61,785 nt of DNA. It comes from an uncultured Bacteroidales bacterium. Its GTDB lineage: Bacteria > Bacteroidota > Bacteroidia > Bacteroidales > Paludibacteraceae. The first letter of the stretch is position 1, and every line of letters starts with the position of its first letter. Shown one piece after another: positions 53,124 to 61,743 of the stretch. The position numbers and the translations under genes are program-made. The stretch lies in contig CAKULK010000014.1 in the NCBI GenBank assembly GCA_934667275.1, positions 1 through 61,785 of the forward strand, written 5' to 3'. The notes under the pieces are model-generated. The model worked only from the letters and a program-made list of their open reading frames with translations. It had not been told where the DNA came from and made no database searches.

Positions 53124-54569
53124 TTACAACTCTTTCAGCGTGGCGAGGAGGAAGTGGTAGAACTTCTGTACGGTAGCGATGTTCACGCGTTCATCGGGCG
53201 AGTGCGGGTGCTCGATGGTCGGTCCGAAGGAAATCATATCCATGCCCGGGTAGTTGCGGCCAATGATACCGCACTCCAAGCCCGCGTGGATGGTGATGAT
53301 ACGCGGCGTGTTGCCGAACTCCTTCTGATAGACGCCCTTCATCACTTCGAGGATATGGCTGTGCAGGTTAGGCTTCCAACCCGGGTAGGAACCCGTGAAC
53401 TCGGTCTCGGCACCTGCCAAAGCGAATGCCGACTGGATAATCTGGCGCAGTTCCTCCTTGCGCGACTCCACCGACGAGCGGGTGAGGCACATCACCGTGA
53501 TGCGGTTGTTCTCCATGCCAATCATGGCGAGGTTGTTGCTGGTCTCGACGATGTCGGGCATCTCGGGAATCATACGGTATACGCCGTGCGGGCAGAGCGT
53601 AATGGCGTGAATAAGAAAGTCTTGCGTGTCCTCGGGCAACTCGGTCTTCGGGCACTCCACGTCCTCGGCGGTGAAACTGATGTTGTCCTCCACGCCGTCA
53701 AATTCGCGGATAAAGAGGTCCTCGTAGTCAGCCACCAACTGCTTCATCTCGTCCAGCCCGTCAGCGGGGATGGTGATGATAGCCGATGCCTCGCGCGGGA
53801 TAGCGTTGCGCAGGCTGCCGCCCTCCACGTATGCCAGGCGTGCCTCGTAGTTAGCCACCGCGTCTTTCAGGAAGCGGAACAGCAACTTGATGGCATTGGC
53901 GCGTTGCAGGTTGATGTCACAACCCGAGTGACCGCCCTTGCAGCCCTTGATGCTGACGCGCAGTGCCACGTCGCCTTCCTCCGTCTCCACGGGCTCGAAG
54001 TCAAAACGTGCCGTGGTGTCCACGCCACCGGCGCAGCCCATATAGAGTTCGCCCTCGCTCTCCGAGTCGAGGTTCAGCAGCGTCTTGCCCTGCAGCAGCC
54101 CGCCCTTGAGGGCGAAAGCACCGTACATACCCGTTTCTTCGTCCACCGTGAAGAACGCCTCCAACGGCGGGTGTACCACGTTCTTGTCTGCCAGAATAGC
54201 CATTGCGGTAGCCACGCCGATGCCGTTGTCCGCGCCGAGGGTGGTGCCGTTGGCGGTCACCCACTCGCCGTTGTCCTCCACGTACGCCTCAATGGGGTCT
54301 TTCTCGAAGTCGAACACCTTGTTCGAGTTCTTCTGCGGCACCATATCCATGTGCCCTTGCAGGATGACACCAGGGTGGTTCTCGTAGCCTGCACTTGCGG
54401 GCTTGCGGATAATCACGTTGCCAATCTCGTCCACGATGGTCTCCAGACCGAGCGAGCGGCCGTAGTTCGCCAAGAAGGCGGAAATCTCTTCTTTCTTGCC
54501 CGACGGGCGAGGGATTTGGGTGAGGCTGTAGAAGTTCTCCCACAGGCTCTTCGGTTGTAAATTCTTCAT
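53124..54569 (-). CDS. pepD: aminoacyl-histidine dipeptidase (M20 family)
   Basis: 481 residues. It splits dipeptides such as Xaa-His in the cytoplasm. Zinc and catalytic residues are visible: His and Asp in LQGHMDMV, the bridging Asp in LGADNGIG, the general-base Glu pair in VDEETGMYG, and Asp in LNLDSESEGE. A lid domain lies in the middle. The start MKNLQPKSLWENFYSLTQIP is typical. The asparaginase gene ends 4 bp upstream, so they share a transcript. Confidence 0.96.
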   Translation of the reverse strand: MKNLQPKSLWENFYSLTQIPRPSGKKEEISAFLANYGRSLGLETIVDEIGNVIIRKPASAGYENHPGVILQGHMDMVPQKNSNKVFDFEKDPIEAYVEDNGEWVTANGTTLGADNGIGVATAMAILADKNVVHPPLEAFFTVDEETGMYGAFALKGGLLQGKTLLNLDSESEGELYMGCAGGVDTTARFDFEPVETEEGDVALRVSIKGCKGGHSGCDINLQRANAIKLLFRFLKDAVANYEARLAYVEGGSLRNAIPREASAIITIPADGLDEMKQLVADYEDLFIREFDGVEDNISFTAEDVECPKTELPEDTQDFLIHAITLCPHGVYRMIPEMPDIVETSNNLAMIGMENNRITVMCLTRSSVESRKEELRQIIQSAFALAGAETEFTGSYPGWKPNLHSHILEVMKGVYQKEFGNTPRIITIHAGLECGIIGRNYPGMDMISFGPTIEHPHSPDERVNIATVQKFYHFLLATLKEL

Positions 54570-54573
54570 ATTC

Positions 54574-55602
54574 TTAGTTGGTTAGTTCACCGCACAGCGG
54601 TATTTGTAATAGTCGTTTAACTTCCTCTGTATCAGTCGGGTACTCGCCCAGCAGATACATCATCTTGGTCAGCAGCGCCTCTGTGGTGATGTCGTAGCCG
54701 GACAGCACGCCCGCCTTCATCAGGTTGAGGCTCACCGCATACTGCCCCATCGTCACCGACCCCGTGTTGCACTGGGTCTTGTTCACAATCACGATGCCGC
54801 GCTCCACCGCATTGTGCAACTCGTCGTACAGCCACTGGCACGACGGCGCGTTGCCCGCCCCGTAGGTCTCTAATACCACGCCGCGCAGCCCGGGCGTGGA
54901 GAGGATATTGTGCACCACAGACTCCGTGATGCCGGGGAAAAGTTTCAGTATCGCCACATTGCAATCCAACCTGTCCCACAAACACAACGGTTTGTTCGGG
55001 TCTTCGGGATAATGTATCAGCCGTTTGCTATAATTAATATGGACGCCCGCGCGCGCGAGGGCGGGATAGTTGTACGAATTGAACGCCGCAAAATGCTCCG
55101 CGTTACGTTTGGTGGTGCGGTTGCCGCGGAACAACTGGTCTGCCATAAACAGGCACACCTCCGGCACGATGGCTTTGCCCTCTTCGTCCTTGGCGGCGGC
55201 TATCTCAATGGCTGTCAGCAGATTCTCTTTGGCATCGGAACGCAGCACGCCCACAGGCAACTGGCTACCAGTAAAAACAACAGGTTTGCCCAAATTCTCC
55301 AGCATGAAACTCAACGCCGAAGCCGAATAGGACATGGTATCCGTGCCATGCAATATCACGAATCCATCGTATTCCTCATAATGGTCATAAACCATATGCG
55401 CCATTTTCGCCCAACTGGCAGGGTTGATGTCCGACGAGTCAATCAACGGGTCGAAAGGCAACATATCTACATGGATATGACTGGCAAACAATTCGGGAAC
55501 AAACGCCTTGAAGGTCTGTAAATCCGCAGGATGCAGAGCCCCCGTCTGAGGGTCGCGCACCATAGATATAGTGCCTCCTGTGAAAATGAGCAAAACTTTC
55601 AT
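54574..55602 (-). CDS. ansA: type I L-asparaginase
   Basis: 342 residues from the ATG at 55602 (MKVLLIFTGGTISMV); the frame extends to 55710 but crosses the promoter. Catalytic Thr in GGTIS and the Thr/Asp pair in HGTDTMSYSA; no signal peptide, so cytoplasmic. It hydrolyses asparagine to aspartate and ammonia. First gene of an operon with pepD, a peptide/amino-acid salvage pair. Confidence 0.95.
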   Translation of the reverse strand: MKVLLIFTGGTISMVRDPQTGALHPADLQTFKAFVPELFASHIHVDMLPFDPLIDSSDINPASWAKMAHMVYDHYEEYDGFVILHGTDTMSYSASALSFMLENLGKPVVFTGSQLPVGVLRSDAKENLLTAIEIAAAKDEEGKAIVPEVCLFMADQLFRGNRTTKRNAEHFAAFNSYNYPALARAGVHINYSKRLIHYPEDPNKPLCLWDRLDCNVAILKLFPGITESVVHNILSTPGLRGVVLETYGAGNAPSCQWLYDELHNAVERGIVIVNKTQCNTGSVTMGQYAVSLNLMKAGVLSGYDITTEALLTKMMYLLGEYPTDTEEVKRLLQIPLCGELTN

Positions 55603-55623
55603 CGTATCAAATTTATTTGGCCA

Positions 55624-55631
55624 CAAAGTTA
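55624..55631 (-). promoter_or_regulatory. -7 element of ansA-pepD
   Basis: Minus-strand TAACTTTG, 21 bp upstream of the ATG. Confidence 0.6.
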
Positions 55632-55780
55632 CAACTATTTCCCGAAATGTGCAATAGCATAGCATCTTTTTTGTCATTATGACAAGTGCACCATAAACAC
55701 AATTTATCAAGTATTTAGCAAGAGTTCATCAGGTTATCACAAAACACCTGCAAGAAGCATCACTGCCATATAGCGTGAGT

Positions 55781-55813
55781 GTCGCGGGTCTATCGCGGGT
55801 CTGTCGCGGGGCG
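55781..55813. repeat. 11-bp tandem array, family C (3 units)
   Basis: GTCGCGGGTCT, ATCGCGGGTCT, GTCGCGGGGCG. Complement of the family at 32363-32395. Confidence 0.88.
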
Positions 55814-56176
55814 GCAACGCAATCTAAATAAAAATCACATCGGCTGCATCAGTATTTTCCGCTCCTCCACAAGTAAGTAAACATAATATTCACACCTCAT
55901 TTTCACACTATCAACATCCCTGAAAAGCCCACAAATAAAGGAAAAGCAGAGAGTATTATCCGCACAGACACCAGACATCCACACACCCCCTCTCAAACAC
56001 ACCTGCATAAGAAATACGATTCTATTTCTTGTTTCAAAATTGCAAAAATTGAGAATTTGAAACACAAAAACACAAGAAAATGCACAATTCTGCATCTTTT
56101 TCTTACGCATTATAATTTTTGGCACGATATTTGATGGGGGGGTAGTGTAATGTTTAGTACACGTTAAGTACAAATT

Positions 56177-56860
56177 ATGGCAACGACAACACACATATTA
56201 TTATTGGACGACGACATCAACCTGAGTTCGGTATTGGCAGACTACCTCCGCAGTCGCGGTTACGTGGTGGATGCAGGTGCCGACGGTCAAGAAGGTTGGG
56301 AGTTGCTTTCCTCAAAGCACTACGATTTGCTCGTCACTGATATTGTGATGCCACGAATGGATGGTTGGCAGTTGCTCAAGTTGCTTCGCGATAGCAACAA
56401 CGCCATTCCGGTAATCATGATTAGTGAGAAGTCCGACAAAGACGATATCGTAAAGAGTTATTCGCTGGGTTGTGACGATTATCTCACGAAGCCGTTGGCA
56501 ATGGAGGTTTTGATTGGTAAGATTGAGGCTGTGATGCGCCGCTATCGTGCCGGTCAACGCGATGGAGAAATGGAGTTTGATTTGGCAGGTGTTCACTACG
56601 ATGGCATTCGTCAGACATTGGGCACCAAGCATTTGAGTTCACGCGAAAACGAACTGCTCTTGATGCTTTGCCAAAATATGAACAACTTGGTGGAGCGCAA
56701 CCGCATACTGATGAGTTTGTGGGGCAGCGACACCTATTTCAACTCTCGCTCGTTGAGTGTGTATGTAAACCATTTGCGCAATTATCTCGGGGAAGGCAGT
56801 CCCGTAAAGATTATGAGCGTACATGGTAAGGGATATAAATTGGTGATAATGAATGAATAA
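56177..56860 (+). CDS. OmpR-family response regulator (orphan)
   Basis: 227 residues: receiver domain with Asp55 and the KP pair near 105-106, then a winged-helix domain (HLSSRENELLLMLCQNMNNL, SVYVNHLRNYLG, IMSVHGKGYKLV). It resembles RprY-type regulators of Bacteroidota. No histidine kinase is adjacent, so its partner must be elsewhere. Single gene with a terminator. Confidence 0.93.
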   Translation: MATTTHILLLDDDINLSSVLADYLRSRGYVVDAGADGQEGWELLSSKHYDLLVTDIVMPRMDGWQLLKLLRDSNNAIPVIMISEKSDKDDIVKSYSLGCDDYLTKPLAMEVLIGKIEAVMRRYRAGQRDGEMEFDLAGVHYDGIRQTLGTKHLSSRENELLLMLCQNMNNLVERNRILMSLWGSDTYFNSRSLSVYVNHLRNYLGEGSPVKIMSVHGKGYKLVIMNE

Positions 56861-56923
56861 GAAAGAATGCATTAGAGAAAGCGCAAGTAATTGTGTTATT
56901 TAATAAATAGTGTTTTTCATAGG

Positions 56924-56955
56924 AAAAGGAGTTCGATGTGAGATCGCGCTCCTTT
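56924..56955 (+). terminator. terminator after the response regulator
   Basis: AAAGGAG with CTCCTTT and an inner CGAT/ATCG pairing, followed by a T-rich run. Confidence 0.75.
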
Positions 56956-56973
56956 GTTTTTTACTACCTCTCT

Positions 56974-57004
56974 TTGCACATATCAGAAAAAAGCAGTACC
57001 TTTG
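56974..57004 (+). promoter_or_regulatory. promoter of rpe-comEC
   Basis: TTG at 56974-56976, 20-bp spacer, TACCTTTG at 56997-57004; ATG at 57042. Confidence 0.65.
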
Positions 57005-57041
57005 TCCGCAGAGAGTGAAAAAATAACTCATTACGAATAGT

Positions 57042-57713
57042 ATGAACGGAAATAGCAACAACCGACCCCATCAAATATCGCCGAGTCTCTTGGCGGCGGA
57101 CTTCGGAAACCTGCAACGCGAATGCGAGATGATTAACCGCAGCAACGCGGAATACCTGCACGTGGACGTGATGGACGGCGTGTTTGTGCCGAACATCTCT
57201 TTCGGCTTCCCCGTCATGAAGACGCTCAAACAGCATTGTACCAAGCCCTTGGACGTGCACCTGATGATTACACACCCCGAGAAATACGTGGAGCGTTTCT
57301 GCGATGCGGGGGCGTGGAGCGTGGGGTTCCATCTCGAAGCCACCGACCAAGCCGATGCCATCCTCGACCTGATTCGTGCCAAAGGGGCGCGCACGTGCCT
57401 CACCATCAACCCCGATATTGACGTGCACCGCCTCGACCCGTATATAGACAAGGTGGATATGCTGCTCATCATGTCGGTGTATGCGGGTTTCGGAGGGCAG
57501 TCGTTCATTCCCGAAGCATTGGATAAAGTGCGCTACCTGCGTCAGGCGATAGATGCGCGCGGGCTGCCGACCCTGATTGAGGTGGACGGGGGCGTGAACC
57601 GCAAGTGGGCACCCGAGTTGTGGCGTGCCGGTGCCGATGTGCTGGTAGCGGGCAGTGCGGTGTTCCAAGCCAAAGACCCGTTGGCTGCCATCGATATGCT
57701 GAAGCAGGAATGA
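57042..57713 (+). CDS. rpe: ribulose-phosphate 3-epimerase
   Basis: 223 residues, TIM barrel. It interconverts ribulose-5- and xylulose-5-phosphate in the pentose phosphate pathway. Motifs: ISPSLLAADFGNL, the metal site in HVDVMDGVFVPN, VHLMITHPEKYV, MSVYAGFGGQSFIP and LIEVDGGVN. Its TGA overlaps the ATG of comEC, so the two are coupled. Confidence 0.96.
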   Translation: MNGNSNNRPHQISPSLLAADFGNLQRECEMINRSNAEYLHVDVMDGVFVPNISFGFPVMKTLKQHCTKPLDVHLMITHPEKYVERFCDAGAWSVGFHLEATDQADAILDLIRAKGARTCLTINPDIDVHRLDPYIDKVDMLLIMSVYAGFGGQSFIPEALDKVRYLRQAIDARGLPTLIEVDGGVNRKWAPELWRAGADVLVAGSAVFQAKDPLAAIDMLKQE

Positions 57714-59128
57714 GATGGCTGGCGGCACATACGTGGCTGCTTGCGTTGGTGCCGCTGGTGACTGTATTGGTGCTGTGCTACTACACGGCATTCCCCGTTA
57801 ATCTGTTGTCTGACAGCGAAGTACCGTATCTTGACCGTGATACGGTGCTCTGTATGCACCTCCTCAGCGAGGGGCAGGAGCGCGCCAAGACCATCCGTTA
57901 TACCGCACAGGTGGAGGACGGCAGCAAGGTGCTGCTTTACCTCAAGAAAGACAGTCTCCGTTACCCCGAGTTGGGTGATGTATTGTTGGTGCAAACCACC
58001 GTGCGGCGCGGGGGCGTGTTAGGCGATTTCGATTATGGTCGTTACCTGCGCCTGCAGGGGCTGGCAGGTAGCGGTTGGGCACATCGGGGCAACTGGCAAG
58101 TGATTGGTCATCAGCCGTTGCGCGGACCGCGTGCCATAGCGGAGCGGTGCCAATATGCACTGCATGAACGCTATCGGGCATTGGGTATCCACGGGCAGGA
58201 GTTGGGTATCGTGAGCGCACTCACATTAGGCTACCGCGAAGAGTTGGACAAGCAGGTGCAGCAGAGTTTCTCCGCCGCGGGGGCAATGCACATCCTGGCG
58301 GTCAGCGGTCTGCATACAGGCGTGATGTGGGGCGTGATTATGTGGTTGCTGACGTTAGGCGGACTTTCCAAACCCCTCTACGAAGAGCGTGGCAGACGTT
58401 GGGCAATCGCCTTGGCAGGGATAACGGCGTTGTGGGTGTATGCTTTCGTCACGGGTTTGAGCCCGTCGGTAATGCGTAGCGCATTGATGGTGACGCTGTT
58501 GGAAGTCAGTTACCTGTTGCGCCGCCCGCTATCGAGTATCAACTGCCTGTCCGCAGCGGCAGTCATTATTTTGCTTATCAACCCATTAGCACTATGGAGC
58601 GTTAGTTTCCAACTCAGTTTTGCAGCCATGGCAGGACTGCTGTTCGTAGCCCGACGCCTGCAGCAGCGGGTGATGTTGCGAGGGGGACTCCTTATTTATA
58701 TAGGTGGTCTGCTACTGACTTCGGTGGCAGCACAGATAGGCACCGCCCCTTTGACGCTCTACTATTTTGGGCAAACAAGCAACTACTTTGCCCTCACCAA
58801 TATCGCCGTCATACCCATAGCGTTTGTGCTTTTTGCCCTGTGCCTCTGTGCATTAGCCCTCTCGTGGTGCGTAGTGGGAACGTGGATAGGGAGTGCTGTA
58901 CAGGGCTGCGCATGGCTGCTGAGGCGATACGTAGAGTGGATAGAGAGCCTCCCCTACTCCACCACACAGATTACCATCAGCACCCCGTCAGTATTCCTAC
59001 TCTACGGAGCCATCGTCTGCGCCCTGCTGATGATGCGCGGTGACCGCGTGCACTGGTGGTGGCTCATAGGCGTGGCAGGTTGTATGATTACTATGGTGCT
59101 GATAGAGACAGGGATACTGCACGGATAA
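57710..59128 (+). CDS. comEC: ComEC/Rec2-family DNA-uptake channel protein, short form
   Basis: 472 residues from the ATG at 57710, which overlaps the rpe stop (ATGA). A DUF4131-like N-terminal segment is followed by the Competence domain (AAGAMHILAVSGLHTGVMW is the diagnostic block; also TGLSPSVMRSALMVTLLEV) with about eight membrane helices. The C-terminal metallo-beta-lactamase domain of long ComEC proteins is missing. It should form the inner-membrane pore for single-stranded DNA in natural transformation. Shorter than most family members I know. Confidence 0.88.
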   Translation: MRWLAAHTWLLALVPLVTVLVLCYYTAFPVNLLSDSEVPYLDRDTVLCMHLLSEGQERAKTIRYTAQVEDGSKVLLYLKKDSLRYPELGDVLLVQTTVRRGGVLGDFDYGRYLRLQGLAGSGWAHRGNWQVIGHQPLRGPRAIAERCQYALHERYRALGIHGQELGIVSALTLGYREELDKQVQQSFSAAGAMHILAVSGLHTGVMWGVIMWLLTLGGLSKPLYEERGRRWAIALAGITALWVYAFVTGLSPSVMRSALMVTLLEVSYLLRRPLSSINCLSAAAVIILLINPLALWSVSFQLSFAAMAGLLFVARRLQQRVMLRGGLLIYIGGLLLTSVAAQIGTAPLTLYYFGQTSNYFALTNIAVIPIAFVLFALCLCALALSWCVVGTWIGSAVQGCAWLLRRYVEWIESLPYSTTQITISTPSVFLLYGAIVCALLMMRGDRVHWWWLIGVAGCMITMVLIETGILHG

Positions 59129-59149
59129 TAAAAGCCCACAATTAGAGCG

Positions 59150-60422
59150 TCACTTTGTGCTTAGGCAGTTCCAAAATGAGTTGGGCAGATGTACGTTGTC
59201 CAAGGTTTTCGCCGCTGCAAACAACGGGGCGATTTCCGCGGGAGTATAGCCCGCAATGCCGCAGCCGATGGGCGTAACCAGGAATGTGAGTTCAGTGTGC
59301 TCTTTGGCAAAGGCGATGAACCTGTCCACTGCCGCCTGCATATTCTCCATTCCTTCCATAAGTAGGGATGGCATAACTCTGCCCTTGCAAACCCTCGCCT
59401 TGTCCCATAATCGCGCCAAACCGCCCGACAGCAAACGCTGCTGCACCGCCATAGTGCATACCACGCGCATTGCTGCCAAAGACAAAGACCTCGTTGGGTC
59501 GCAATTCCGATATGTACTCGGGGGTGATACGAGGTTGAGTGTTATGGTTGGTTGCGTCCTTTGCACTGTTTTCGTAGTTGTTAGATACCGCGGCGTACAT
59601 TTCGGTGATAATTGTCCAAAACTCTTTCGGCAAGCGATGGTGCATCTCCTCTACAATTGCTGATGGTATTTCGTGGTAGAACGCCTCTGCAATAGCCCCC
59701 GTGATGCAGGCAATGGTGTCACTATCTCCGCCTAATGACACTGCCAGACGAATAGCCGACTCGAAATCATGGCTGTCAAAGAATGCCGCCAAGGCTGCAG
59801 GCAACGTACCTTGACAAGACACATCAAAATGATACGTAGGGCGAATATCATCGCAATCGCAACTGAGGTCATAGCCGAATGTCTCCTCTATATATTGGTA
59901 GATTTCCGCTTTAGGACTTCCAGTACGCGCCAGATATATGGCTGTTGCCACCGCCTGCGCTCCTTTGATGCCTTCGGGATGGTTGTGGGTAATCATAGCA
60001 GAACGCCTGCCAAGGTCCAATGCATCCTCCACAGACTGCGCCAACCAGCCACACGCCGCAGCACGCATTGCCGAGCCGTTGCCCCACGAGTTATACGGGT
60101 GGCGGACTCCATGCGGAATACCATCAACCGTATCTGTGGATTTGTCACGGAGCGTGATAAGGAACTCCGGCATAAAAAGCCAACGAGAAAATGCACTACC
60201 ATAATCGGCATCAGGATACTTGTGCCCCCATTTGACAAGACATTCTTCCAATCCTTGCTGCGACCGGACAGGGTTATGAAGCAGCCAATCCGCCATGGCG
60301 ATGGTCATCACGGAATCGTCTGTGAAAGAACTGCCGTCCGAGAATAACGGGAACTCGGTTGTCTTGATATTACAAAACTCGTAGATACTGCCTACGGTGT
60401 CGCCAATAAGTGCGCCTAACAT
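59150..60422 (-). pseudogene. ADP-ribosylglycohydrolase fused to a macro-like domain, broken by a one-base insertion
   Basis: The first frame (from 60422) holds an ARH/DraG fold: GALIGDTVGSIYE, SFTDDSVMTIA with the metal-binding Asp pair, GNGSAMRAA, and LGGDSDTIACITGAIAEA. A second module starts near residue 305 (ELRPNEVFVFGSNARGMHYG, QGEGLQGQSYAIPT), a domain I associate with A1S_2505-like proteins. The frame then fails, while the next frame continues the module (MENMQAAVDRFIAFAKEH, LVTPIGCGIAGYTPAEIAPL) to 59150. Deleting one T of the minus strand (59360) restores one protein of about 424 residues. It would remove ADP-ribose from targets. Real decay or sequencing error cannot be told apart here. 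Confidence 0.8.
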
Positions 60423-60447
60423 AACTGATGATGGTTTTAGTTGGTTA

Positions 60448-61110
60448 TTATTTGTGGTTATACGTGAATGCGGTTCTGTTTTTATTGCCCTTTTGCGTAT
60501 TCTTCCAATATGCGATAGTGGTACTGCTTACGTGATGATTGCGGGTGCGATGAAGAATGTCCATCATCTGTGCGAACAGGTTGGCAGAGCATTGCGGGTG
60601 CCCTGTCTCGCGCAATGATTGCAGCATACGTGTCATACGTAAGAAATTATGATAGGGCAGTCTGTAGAATGGTCTGTCTCCATGGTACACGCGGATATTT
60701 CCATCGCCATTGCAGTCAAAATCCATATAGTGCAGGTAACGACGGCACGATTTGCAATAGTTCTGTAATGCACATTGGTTGCCGTGAAACATTGAGACAA
60801 AATGCTCATCTATCGTCGGTGCCTCTCCATTGAAACGGCTCGGTTGCGATGTTGGGAATATCCATTGAATGAAGTCGTGGTACCTCTCTATCTCGTCATC
60901 CGTAAACCTCACAATCTCCTTGTGGCGATAAGGAATACAGACATCTTCTTCGTCCAGAAAGAAGCGTAACAACAATAGGTCGTCCACTTCCGCTTGGCTC
61001 GAAAGCGGCTGCTCGGTGGCTCTTGTCGAGACAATCATCTTGTCGTTACTCTCTCTACGCTGTCCATACCGTCTGCCGAACAATGCAGATAGTTTCCCCA
61101 AAACATTCAT
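60448..61110 (-). CDS. OGFr (opioid growth factor receptor)-domain protein
   Basis: 220 residues from the ATG at 61110 (MNVLGKLSALFGRR). The core YRHKEIVRFTDDEIERYHDF, IQWIFPTSQPSRFNGEAP matches the OGFr conserved region, known from animals but also present in scattered bacteria, where its function is unknown. No signal peptide. It ends 25 bp before the ADP-ribosylglycohydrolase gene on the same strand, so they may be co-transcribed. Nothing suggests a receptor role in bacteria. Confidence 0.75.
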   Translation of the reverse strand: MNVLGKLSALFGRRYGQRRESNDKMIVSTRATEQPLSSQAEVDDLLLLRFFLDEEDVCIPYRHKEIVRFTDDEIERYHDFIQWIFPTSQPSRFNGEAPTIDEHFVSMFHGNQCALQNYCKSCRRYLHYMDFDCNGDGNIRVYHGDRPFYRLPYHNFLRMTRMLQSLRETGHPQCSANLFAQMMDILHRTRNHHVSSTTIAYWKNTQKGNKNRTAFTYNHK

Positions 61111-61320
61111 ATCGCTTATCTTCAATACGCCCAAGGTACAACTTATCCCTAACACATGCAAGAAATTGCTTGGTCCGCCACGCAGTTTTATGTATTTTCT
61201 GCTTAATGGACGCCGCAATTTACGCAAAACAAAGAGGGTACTAACTTGTAATGTTTCTTATTCGAAACAAAAATACTGCATTTTGCGCGTATATGCAAAC
61301 ATATAAAGAACTATCATAAT

Positions 61321-61725
61321 TTATTCCTCCAGTTTCCATATAACCGTTATCGATTGGGATAGTGTGATGGAACGAGGATTGGCTTCGAGAGGTTCGTCAA
61401 AGACACGCATTGAAGCACTCAGTCCAAGTCCGTCAGGTAATATAGATGTCCCCAAGCGGCTTTCATCGGAGGAGTGGATCCCGTCTGATATTTGGAGTAC
61501 TTTACCCAACTTGCATCCCGCTGCCGTTGTCATACAAACGGCTTGACGATGAGCATTTCGGATTGCTTCTGCCAGCAACTCGTCTTTGACAACCGTTGTG
61601 TCGTTCAGACCATACGAGATGGATATTTCCGCTTCGGGGTTCTGACCGATGATGCCGTTCAACAAGTCCGTCATCAGCCGATTATCCATCCCAATAGTGA
61701 TGGTTACAATGTATCTTTGCCGCAA
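61321..61725 (-). pseudogene. C-terminal remnant of a SIMPL (DUF541) protein
   Basis: About 134 codons match the second half of SIMPL proteins (ELLAEAIRNAHRQAVCMTTA, AGCKLGKVLQI, ending ITLSQSITVIWKLEE). The family normally has about 220-240 residues with an export signal, and neither the signal nor the first half is present. The frame has no ATG before Met13 (61689), a stop lies at about 61750, and the promoter and start of an opposite gene occupy the place where the missing half should be. I read it as a 5'-truncated remnant; a frameshift near the edge is the alternative. Confidence 0.6.
61712..61720 (+). promoter_or_regulatory. -7 element of the gene at the right edge
   Basis: TATCTTTGC, 23 bp upstream of the plus-strand ATG at 61744. 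Confidence 0.5.
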
Positions 61726-61743
61726 GAAGAATCCGAAACCGAC

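Larger units (their letters stand above)
55603..56176. other. divergent intergenic region
   Basis: 574 bp between ansA and the response regulator. It holds the ansA promoter (55624-55631), an 11-bp array (55781-55813) and a G7 run (56136-56142) 34 bp before the regulator ATG. A 119-codon minus frame at 55835-56194 overlaps the regulator start and has no protein character. Confidence 0.55.

Noticed and set aside
53058..54560. 500-codon plus-strand frame
   Set aside because: Antisense of pepD; no recognised motifs and no start context.
9797..55813. CRISPR array
   Set aside because: The tandem units are only 11 bp with no spacers, and no cas genes are present.
55835..56194. 119-codon minus frame
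   Set aside because: Overlaps the start of the response regulator and contains its upstream region; no plausible protein.
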